Below are positions 1-5,533 of a stretch of 14,172 nt of DNA, one piece after another. Where the stretch lies: NCBI GenBank assembly GCA_964644675.1, contig CAZXWK010000048.1, positions 1 through 14,172 of the forward strand. The letters are read 5' to 3'. The notes beneath the pieces are model-generated. The model was given only the letters and a program-made list of their open reading frames with translations. It searched no databases and was not told the origin of the DNA. The stretch's first letter is position 1. The number at the start of each line of letters is the position of its first letter. The translations under genes and the position numbers were made by a program. This DNA is from CAZXWK01 sp964644675 (GTDB lineage: Bacteria > Actinomycetota > Coriobacteriia > Anaerosomatales > JAAXUF01).

Positions 1-212
1 AGCGTCTTGACGCGGCCGTCCATCATCTCGGGGAAGCCCGTGAGGTCGTCGATCGGGCGGACCGGCACGCCAGCGTCGGCCAGCGCCTTCGCGGTCCCGC
101 CGGTCGAGACGATCTCGACCCCGAACTCCTCGGCCAGCGTGCGGCAGAACTCGACCACGCCGGTCTTGTCGGTGACTGACACGAGCGCGCGCTTGATGAC
201 GGGATCCGGCAT
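1..212 (-). CDS. purH: PurH, N-terminal part (IMP cyclohydrolase / AICAR formyltransferase), runs off left edge
   Basis: Only the first 70 codons are in the window; the gene continues past position 1. Seen: the reverse strand from the ATG at 212 reads MPDPVIKRALVSVTDKTG, followed by an STGGTAKAL block and TGFPEMMDGRVKTL at the edge. These are hallmark blocks of the N-terminal MGS-like domain that carries IMP cyclohydrolase activity; in the full bifunctional protein a C-terminal AICAR transformylase domain follows. The cytosolic enzyme catalyses the last two steps to IMP. The start is fixed by an AGGAGG Shine-Dalgarno at 221-226, 8 nt upstream. It is separated from purN by the lipoprotein gene and by a hairpin at 342-365, so it probably has its own promoter in the 130 nt before it. 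The identification is firm; the absence of the rest of the gene is only the window edge. Confidence 0.96.
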   Translation of the reverse strand, partial: MPDPVIKRALVSVTDKTGVVEFCRTLAEEFGVEIVSTGGTAKALADAGVPVRPIDDLTGFPEMMDGRVKT

Positions 213-220
213 CGAGAGAA

Positions 221-226
221 CCTCCT
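221..226 (-). promoter_or_regulatory. Shine-Dalgarno AGGAGG for purH
   Basis: A perfect AGGAGG on the minus strand, 8 nt before the ATG at 212. It fixes the purH start and is the strongest ribosome-binding site in the window. Confidence 0.85.
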
Positions 227-277
227 GCACGAGAGAACGGCGAAGCGGGCTAGGCGGGGCGGAAGTGCGGTGCGGTC

Positions 278-306
278 ATTGTAGCCGATACGGCCGGGCG
301 GTTACG
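278..306 (-). promoter_or_regulatory. Candidate purH promoter (weak)
   Basis: A TACAAT -10-like hexamer lies at 278-283 (minus strand), between the upstream hairpin and the purH ribosome-binding site. The hexamer 17 nt further upstream (CGTAAC, 301-306) is a poor -35, so this rests almost entirely on the -10. The position makes sense because the hairpin at 342-365 should end the preceding transcript. Nothing else is recognisable in the 179-nt gap 213-391. Confidence 0.35.
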
Positions 307-341
307 CGCCGCACGGCGAGCGATTCGTACCGCATACGGAA

Positions 342-365
342 GCGGGCCGCCCGAAGGCGGCCCGC
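342..365 (-). terminator. Strong GC hairpin with TTCG loop after the lipoprotein gene
   Basis: A perfect 10-bp stem (GCGGGCCGCC / GGCGGCCCGC) closes a 4-nt loop that reads TTCG in the minus-strand RNA, a hyper-stable tetraloop. It sits 27 nt past the stop codon of the substrate-binding-protein gene, where a terminator is expected. No U-tract follows (the next bases are TTCCGTATG), so it is either a U-less terminator or an RNA 3'-end stabiliser. Confidence 0.7.
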
Positions 366-391
366 GGTGTCTCAGCGCGAACGAGGAGGGG

Positions 392-1558
392 CTACTGGAG
401 CTGCTGCCACTCGCCGTTGACGACCTTGTACTCCGAGATGACCTGCTGCTTGTTGTCGCCGTTGGAGTCGAACGAGACCTTGCCCGTGACGCCGTCGACC
501 GTGCCCGTGCGGGCCGCCTTCATGACGGCGGCGCGGTCCGGACCGGCGGTCAGGATGGCCTTGATGAGCACGAGCGCGGCGTCGTAGGCATAGGAGTCGT
601 ACGCCTCGGGCTCCTTGTTGTACTTCGCCTTGTACTTCTCGATGAACTCGGTGCCCTTGGGCTGCTGCTCGAGCGGCAGGCCCAGCGCGGTCGCGATGGC
701 GCCCTCGGCGTTGCTCGCGCCGGCGATCGTGATGAACTCGGGCGAGTAGATCATGTCGCCACCGATGAGCGGAACGTTGAGGCCGCCCTCCTTGGACTGC
801 TTGGCGAGCAGGGCGCCCTGGTTCAGCGCGCCGGCCCAGTAGATCGCCTCCGGCTTCTTGGCCTTGAGGCGGATGACGAGCGCGTTGAAGTCGTTCTCGC
901 CGGCGTTGACGTGCTCGGCGGCGGCAATGGTGCCGCCGGCGTTCTCGAACGCCGAGGTGAACTGCGCCGCGAGACCCTGGCCGTACGGCGTCGAGTCATC
1001 GACGACCGCGACGTTCTTCAGGCCGAGCTTCTTGGCGACCAGCTCGCCCGCCGCCGCGCCCTGAGCGTCGTCCTTGGCGACGATCCGGTCGACGTTGGGA
1101 AGCCCATTCGCGGTGAGCGCCGGGTTCGACGACACCGTGACCATCGCGACCTTCTTCTCGTTGTAGACCGGGGCGGCCGGGATCGAGCACCCCGAGTTGA
1201 AGTGCCCCACGACGCCGACGACCTTGAGGTCGCTCACGAGCACGTTGGCGACGGTGACCGCCTGCTTGGGGTCGCCCATGTCGTCCTCGGCGTGGATGTC
1301 GAACGTGTAGCCGGCCTCCTTGGCCTCAGGCGAATCGTTGGCCTCTTCGATGGCGAGCTGCACGGCGCGCTGCATGCCCTGCCCGTAGATCGCGTTGTCG
1401 CCGGTCAGCGGCGCAGCGAAGCCGATCTTGACGACCTGCGGCTCGCTACCCGAGCCGGTCTTCTCGGCCGAGGAGCCCGAGGAGCATCCGGCGAGCAGCA
1501 CGGCGGCGGTCACGCTCGCGAGCGCGACCACGGCTACCTTGCGGAACGTGTGCTTCAT
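392..1558 (-). CDS. ABC transporter substrate-binding lipoprotein, branched-chain amino acid (LivJ/LivK) type
   Basis: 388 aa. A lipoprotein signal is clear: basic MKHTFRK, hydrophobic VAVVALASVTAAVLL, lipobox LAGC with Cys25 as the lipidated residue, then a Ser/Gly/Glu linker to about residue 40. The rest is a type I periplasmic-binding fold of the LivJ family: QVVKIGFAAPLTGDNAIYGQ (41-60), GHFNSGCSIPAAPVYNEKKVAMV (118-140), VDDSTPYGQGLAAQF (186-200), IYWAGALNQGALL (239-251). Such proteins sit on the outer membrane face and deliver amino acids or related solutes to a LivHMGF permease, but no permease or ATPase gene is in the window. The ligand cannot be told from sequence. The ATG at 1558 has a GGGGAAGGA ribosome-binding site 7 nt upstream. 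It lies between purN and purH with its own candidate promoter and terminator, so it appears to be a separate unit. Confidence 0.92.
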   Translation of the reverse strand: MKHTFRKVAVVALASVTAAVLLAGCSSGSSAEKTGSGSEPQVVKIGFAAPLTGDNAIYGQGMQRAVQLAIEEANDSPEAKEAGYTFDIHAEDDMGDPKQAVTVANVLVSDLKVVGVVGHFNSGCSIPAAPVYNEKKVAMVTVSSNPALTANGLPNVDRIVAKDDAQGAAAGELVAKKLGLKNVAVVDDSTPYGQGLAAQFTSAFENAGGTIAAAEHVNAGENDFNALVIRLKAKKPEAIYWAGALNQGALLAKQSKEGGLNVPLIGGDMIYSPEFITIAGASNAEGAIATALGLPLEQQPKGTEFIEKYKAKYNKEPEAYDSYAYDAALVLIKAILTAGPDRAAVMKAARTGTVDGVTGKVSFDSNGDNKQQVISEYKVVNGEWQQLQ

Positions 1559-1611
1559 CCCTGCATCCTTCCCCTTGTTCGTCCCGTCGGCGAAGGGGCC
1601 GACAGCCGATG

Positions 1612-1620
1612 AATATACCA
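1612..1620 (-). promoter_or_regulatory. Extended -10 promoter for the substrate-binding-protein gene
   Basis: On the minus strand TGGTATATT gives an extended -10 (TG-G-TATATT, 5 of 6 to TATAAT). The hexamer 17 nt upstream (TTCCGC) is a poor -35, as is common with extended -10 promoters. The predicted leader is about 45 nt and contains a 6-bp hairpin (arms 1586-1591 and 1598-1603). The rest of the 173-nt gap 1559-1731 shows no gene and no clear terminator for purN. Confidence 0.55.
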
Positions 1621-1731
1621 GTCAGGGATATGCAGCGGAAGCGGGAACGCGCTGCTCGGCAACACCGGGCGCCTTCGATTCGGAGGCGGAGCGGGGATGC
1701 GGTGAGACTGCGGTGCGCTTCGCGACGCGGG

Positions 1732-2361
1732 CTACTCGGCGAGAGGCGGCGCGATGCGCACCTTGCGCCCCTCGACGGTCACGCGACCATCGGCGATGAG
1801 CTGCAGCGCCGCGGGCAGGATGCGGTGCTCGGTCTCGTGGATCCTCGCCTCGAGCGTCTGCATGGTGTCGTCCTCGGTGATGACGACGGGTTCCTGGGCG
1901 ATGATGGGGCCCTTGTCGAACTCCTCGTTGGCGAAGTGGACCGTGACGCCGGTGTACTTCACGCCGTACTCGAACGCGTCGCGGATGCCGTTGGCGCCCG
2001 GGAAGCTGGGCAGCAGCGCCGGGTGCAGGTTGATGACGCGGTTGGGGAAGAAGTCGAGCACTTCGTTGCCCAGCAGGCGCATGTAGCCCGCCATCACCAC
2101 GTAGTCGACCAGGTGGTCGCGCAGGATGTTGCGGAGTTCCAGGTTGTACTCGCGCTTCGAGTTGAAGCGGCTGCGGTCCACCCACACGCCCGGGATGCCG
2201 TGCTCCTTGGCGCGGACGAGCCCGCGTGCGCCGTCGTGGTCGCTGATGACGACGGCGACCTCGGCGTTGAGCTGCTGCGACTCGCAGGCGTCGATGATCG
2301 CCTGGAGGTTGGTTCCCGAGCCCGAGATGAGCACGCCGAGCAGGATCCTGTTGCGGATCAT
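1732..2361 (-). CDS. purN: Phosphoribosylglycinamide formyltransferase PurN
   Basis: 209 aa, normal length for the 10-formyl-THF-dependent GAR transformylase, which makes FGAR in the third step of purine synthesis. Seen: phosphate-binding loop LISGSGTNLQAI (11-22); VINLHPALLPSFPG (109-122) with the catalytic Asn111 and His113; TGVTVHFANEEFDKGPIIAQ (137-156) with catalytic Asp149. These match the E. coli Asn-His-Asp triad by alignment of the motifs. The ATG at 2361 overlaps the purM stop by 4 nt (ATGA), with an AAGGTGG ribosome-binding site at 2369-2375 inside purM, so the two are translationally coupled. This makes PurT unnecessary for this step, although PurT could exist elsewhere. Confidence 0.97.
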   Translation of the reverse strand: MIRNRILLGVLISGSGTNLQAIIDACESQQLNAEVAVVISDHDGARGLVRAKEHGIPGVWVDRSRFNSKREYNLELRNILRDHLVDYVVMAGYMRLLGNEVLDFFPNRVINLHPALLPSFPGANGIRDAFEYGVKYTGVTVHFANEEFDKGPIIAQEPVVITEDDTMQTLEARIHETEHRILPAALQLIADGRVTVEGRKVRIAPPLAE

Positions 2362-3413
2362 CGGTAGACCACCTTCCCGTCACCCTCCACGATCTCGCCG
2401 ATCTCGAAGACCTTCTCGCCGGTCTCGCGCAGCAGCGCGGCGGCCTTCGGGGCCTCGTGCGAGTCGAGAACGAGGGCGAAACCGATTCCCATGTTGAAGG
2501 TCTTGTACGCCTCGGCGGGCTCGAGACCTGCCGCCTCGACGGCGATCTGTACGACGCGCGGCACCGGCCACGAGCCCGATACGATCGCCGCGTCGCACGT
2601 CGAGGGCAGGACGCGGTCGAGGTTCTCGGTGATGCCGCCGCCGGTGATATGCGCCATCGCCTTCACCTTCACGCCCGCGCGGAGCACGCGCAGGATCGCG
2701 TCGGAGTAGATGCGCGTCGGCGTGAGCAGCGCCTCGCCGAGCGTCGCGCCGCCCAGGTCCACGCGCGGCAGGCCGAGCTCGTTCTCTCGGCCCTCGACGA
2801 GCACGCGGCGCACGAGCGAGTAGCCGTTGGAGTGCAGGCCGCTCGACGCGAGCCCCAGCACGACGTCGCCCGGCTCGACGGCGCTGCCGTCGATCATCTC
2901 GGGCCGGTCGACGATGCCGACGCAGAAGCCCGAGAGGTCGTAGTCGTCCTCGGGCATGACGCCGGGGTGCTCGGCCATCTCGCCGCCGACGAGCGAGCAG
3001 CCCGCCTGGCGACAGCCCTCGGCGATGCCCGACACGATCGCCTCGACCTTGGCCGAGTCGAGCTTGCCGATCGCGACGTAGTCGAGGAAGAAGAGCGGCT
3101 CGGCGCCGGAGACCAGGATGTCGTTCGCGCACATCGCGACCAGGTCGACGCCCACGGTGTCGTGGCGATCGAGCAGCTGCGCGAGCTTGAGCTTGGTGCC
3201 GACGCCGTCGGTCCCGCTGACCAGCACCGGATCGTCCATGTCCTTGGCGGCGGCGATCGAGAAGAGGCCGCCGAAGCCGCCGATGTCGCCGATGACCTCG
3301 CGCCGATAGGTCGAGCGCACCGCCTCGCGGATCCCCTCGACCGCGCGGGCACCCTCGGCGGTGTCGACGCCGGCGTCGCGGTAGGTTGTCGGGCGGGTGG
3401 TGTCGTCGCTCAT
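2358..3413 (-). CDS. purM: Phosphoribosylformylglycinamidine cyclo-ligase (AIR synthetase) PurM
   Basis: 351 aa, the usual size. Catalyses ATP-dependent closure of FGAM to AIR. Seen in order: GDIGGFGGLF (42-51), LVSGTDGVGTKLKLA (64-78), VDLVAMCANDILVSGAEPLFFLDY (89-112), LVGGEMAEHPG (141-151), GLASSGLHSNGYSLVR (187-202), AHITGGGITENLDRVLP (254-270) and FNMGIGF (306-312), all diagnostic of the PurM/PurL/SelD/ThiL ATP-grasp-like superfamily and specifically PurM. The open frame continues far upstream because stop codons are rare at this G+C. I place the start at the ATG at 3413 because family homology begins just after it and a GAAAGG lies at 3419-3424. It overlaps purN by 4 nt downstream. About 105 nt of structured leader follow the candidate promoter at 3518-3526. 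Confidence 0.97.
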   Translation of the reverse strand: MSDDTTRPTTYRDAGVDTAEGARAVEGIREAVRSTYRREVIGDIGGFGGLFSIAAAKDMDDPVLVSGTDGVGTKLKLAQLLDRHDTVGVDLVAMCANDILVSGAEPLFFLDYVAIGKLDSAKVEAIVSGIAEGCRQAGCSLVGGEMAEHPGVMPEDDYDLSGFCVGIVDRPEMIDGSAVEPGDVVLGLASSGLHSNGYSLVRRVLVEGRENELGLPRVDLGGATLGEALLTPTRIYSDAILRVLRAGVKVKAMAHITGGGITENLDRVLPSTCDAAIVSGSWPVPRVVQIAVEAAGLEPAEAYKTFNMGIGFALVLDSHEAPKAAALLRETGEKVFEIGEIVEGDGKVVYR

Positions 3414-3460
3414 GGCGGCCTTTCGGGTCGGCGGGCGGCGGACGGGCAGCGGCGGGAGGC

Positions 3461-3517
3461 GGCCGCGGACTGACGCCGGCGACTCCCCCGCGGCCCCACG
3501 GGGCCTCTTAAGCCCCG
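3461..3517 (-). promoter_or_regulatory. purM leader with overlapping inverted repeats
   Basis: The RNA leader begins right after the candidate -10. Its first segment CGGGGC (3512-3517) can pair with GCCCCG (3499-3504) over a 7-nt loop. The same second segment can instead pair with the following GGGCC (3492-3496) over a 4-nt loop. That third segment overlaps one arm of a perfect 8-bp inverted repeat (GGCCGCGG at 3488-3495, CCGCGGCC at 3461-3468). The pairings are partly exclusive, an arrangement used by attenuators and riboswitches. In G+C-rich DNA such repeats also arise by chance and there is no U-tract, so the regulatory reading is an inference. Confidence 0.3.
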
Positions 3518-3526
3518 ATTCTACCA
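3518..3526 (-). promoter_or_regulatory. Extended -10 promoter for purM-purN
   Basis: On the minus strand TGGTAGAAT is an extended -10 (TG-G-TAGAAT, 5 of 6 to TATAAT). There is no good -35 at 17 nt. The context ACTGGTAGAATC resembles ACTGGTATATTC upstream of the lipoprotein gene (10 of 12 identical). It lies in the 149-nt gap 3414-3562 after the second sulfatase gene. Confidence 0.55.
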
Positions 3527-3532
3527 GTGCGC

Positions 3533-3549
3533 CGCGGCGGCGGGCCGCG
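3533..3549 (-). terminator. Possible weak terminator hairpin after the sulfatase pair
   Basis: A 6-bp stem (CGCGGC / GCCGCG) with a 5-nt loop lies 13 nt past the stop of the second sulfatase gene and just upstream of the purM -10. There is no U-tract and the stem is short, so transcription may well read through into purM. Confidence 0.25.
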
Positions 3550-3562
3550 TCACCTGCAGGAG

Positions 3563-5533
3563 CTACTTGCGGTTGCCCGGGATGCGCGCTTTGGGGTCGA
3601 CGAGCGGTCCGGAGCGCTTGGGCAGCGTGGCGATGTAGGCCGCCGAGAGCTGGCGCATCTGCTTGGCTGCCTCGTAGTCGGCCTCGTCGGAGGGCTGTAC
3701 CGGTACCTGCGCGCCGTCCACCACCGAGAACGCCGCGCCGTCGGCGAAGCCGGTCCCCGGCGTGAAGTAGACGCGGTCGTTCACGAACGCCCCCAGAGGT
3801 GCCGAGGCGATGCCGAACAGCCGTGGTCCGCCCGCGAAGACGCTGCGGCCGAAGCTCGCGGTGCCGCTCGTGTCGACGCCCAGCAGCTCGGTGACGGTCG
3901 GCGCGATGTCGAGTTGCGAGACCGGCGGCGTGGAGACGACGCTGCCCGACTGCCCCGGGATGTGGATCGCGAGCGGGATGCGCAGGCGGTCGACCGCGGT
4001 GTACGGCCGGCCCGCGAGCGCCTCCTGCGCGGCCTTCTCGGGACCCTTGGTCTCGGGGTTCTTGATCGCGAAGTGGTCGCCGTAGATGACGATCACCGAC
4101 GTGTCGTACAGCCCGGAGCGCTTGAGCTCGGCGAGGAAGTCGCCCAGCGCGCGGTCCGCGTAGTTGATGCGCGACAGGTAGCGCCCCACGAACGTGCCGG
4201 CGTACGGCGGGCCGGGCACCCACGGGTCCTTCTTCTCGGGCATGGGGTCGAACGGGTGGTGAGACGAGAGCGTCACGATCTGCGCGAAGACCGGTCGGCC
4301 CTGCTCGGCCTGCCGCTCGATCTCCTTCGCCGCCGCCGAGAACAGCACCTCGTCGGAGGGGCCCATCCCCAGGATGTCGCGGTTGCCGAAGAAGTCGCGG
4401 TCGTAGTAGCGCGCGTAGCCGAGCGCCGGGTAGAGCTGGGTGCGGTTCCAGAACTCGGCGTCGTTGGTGTGGAAGGTCATGGTGCGGTAGCGCTCCGCAC
4501 CCAGGACGCGGGGCAGCCCGGGCAGCTCGCGATTCACGTACGTGAGCGAAGCCGCCTTCTCGAGCGGCGGATAGAGCGAGGTGTCGACGACGAACTCGAC
4601 GTCGGAGGTGTTGCCCTTCGCCATCTGCGAGAACGCGTTGGGGAAGTAGTAGTTCTCGGCGGCGAACCGATCGAAGTTGGGCGTGATGGTGACCCCGTCG
4701 ATCGAGCGGTTCGCGGCAAGGTTCTGCAGCGCCTCGACCTGGATGATGATGACGTTCGTCCCGCGCGCCACGCCCGGCTGCACGCCCCCGATCCGCACCG
4801 CCGCGCTGCTCTCGGCACTCGCGGTGTCCGAGGTGATCGCCGCGGCGATGCCCGCCGAGGAGCCCGTCGACGCGACCGCCTGCGCCGCCCGCTCCTCGTC
4901 GCGCATGGTGCTCGCGAGCTGGTAGGCGAACAACCCGCGAGCGCGGGCCGTGGTCATGCCGTCGATGCTGCCGGGGACGCGCACGATCGAGGCCACGACG
5001 AGCGTCTCGGCGATCAGCGCGGCCGCTCCGGCGCCCGCGACGAGCGGGTCGAAGGCGCGCGAGAAACGCGAGCGGGTGAGGAAGAACGCGACGCCGAGAA
5101 TCGCGAGGTCGGCGACGAAGAGCAGCTGTGAGGGCTCGAAGAGTGCGGTGATGCTGGACCCGACCTGCCCGGCCTCCCCCGCCATGCCGATCGCCACCGG
5201 AGTGAGGACCTGGTCGAAGTAGGACGCGTAGAGCACCGTGGCGAGCAGCGCGAAGGTGAGGACGGCATCGGCGACCAGGTAGGTGACCGGCCGCCAGCGG
5301 AAGAGCACCGCGTCGAGCACGCCCAGCACCGCGACCACGAACAGCGCCTCGAAACCGACCGCGTACCACTTCACGCTCCCGGCCACGAGCCACAGCGCGA
5401 GCGCGGCCTTCGCGGCGATGAGCCCGACGACGAGCAGGAACGCGCCTCGCGTGAAACGGACCTGGGAGCGACCGGCAGCTGCGCGACCGGCGCGCGACGA
5501 TCGGCGCCCCGTGGTGCCGGGCGTGCCGGTCAC
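3563..5533 (-). CDS. LTA-synthase-family membrane sulfatase, second copy
   Basis: 656 aa from the GTG at 5533, whose GTGA overlaps the upstream stop by 4 nt; a GTG at 5545 would give 660 aa and a 16-nt overlap, and neither has a clean ribosome-binding site. Five membrane segments are visible (about residues 30-52, 57-79, 84-105, 134-154, 163-186), then an extracytoplasmic alkaline-phosphatase/sulfatase fold. Catalytic blocks match LtaS: IIIQVEALQN (Glu267, metal), KGNTSDVEF (Thr309, the glycerolphosphate-accepting nucleophile), FHTNDAEFWNRTQLYP (His355, Trp362, Arg364), LSSHHPF (His425) and YGDHFA (Asp486, His487). The family polymerises glycerolphosphate from phosphatidylglycerol onto a lipid anchor; related members modify other envelope glycans. 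All catalytic residues are present, so it should be active. It is a paralogue of the gene just upstream, including a shared C-terminal tail, without that protein's long N-terminal extension. Confidence 0.88.
   Translation of the reverse strand: MTGTPGTTGRRSSRAGRAAAGRSQVRFTRGAFLLVVGLIAAKAALALWLVAGSVKWYAVGFEALFVVAVLGVLDAVLFRWRPVTYLVADAVLTFALLATVLYASYFDQVLTPVAIGMAGEAGQVGSSITALFEPSQLLFVADLAILGVAFFLTRSRFSRAFDPLVAGAGAAALIAETLVVASIVRVPGSIDGMTTARARGLFAYQLASTMRDEERAAQAVASTGSSAGIAAAITSDTASAESSAAVRIGGVQPGVARGTNVIIIQVEALQNLAANRSIDGVTITPNFDRFAAENYYFPNAFSQMAKGNTSDVEFVVDTSLYPPLEKAASLTYVNRELPGLPRVLGAERYRTMTFHTNDAEFWNRTQLYPALGYARYYDRDFFGNRDILGMGPSDEVLFSAAAKEIERQAEQGRPVFAQIVTLSSHHPFDPMPEKKDPWVPGPPYAGTFVGRYLSRINYADRALGDFLAELKRSGLYDTSVIVIYGDHFAIKNPETKGPEKAAQEALAGRPYTAVDRLRIPLAIHIPGQSGSVVSTPPVSQLDIAPTVTELLGVDTSGTASFGRSVFAGGPRLFGIASAPLGAFVNDRVYFTPGTGFADGAAFSVVDGAQVPVQPSDEADYEAAKQMRQLSAAYIATLPKRSGPLVDPKARIPGNRK

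Noticed and set aside
7..420. Plus-strand frame of 137 codons at the left edge
   Set aside because: Antisense to the PurH start and crosses the terminator hairpin; product is low-complexity.
1984..1998. Asn124 in PurN where E. coli has a His after the PG motif
   Set aside because: That position varies in the family (Asn or Asp occur in other GAR transformylases as I recall them); the catalytic Asn-His-Asp residues are intact.
3527..5131. Plus-strand open frame of 534 codons opposite the second sulfatase
   Set aside because: Shadow of a well-identified gene; low-complexity Arg/Val-rich product, no motif.
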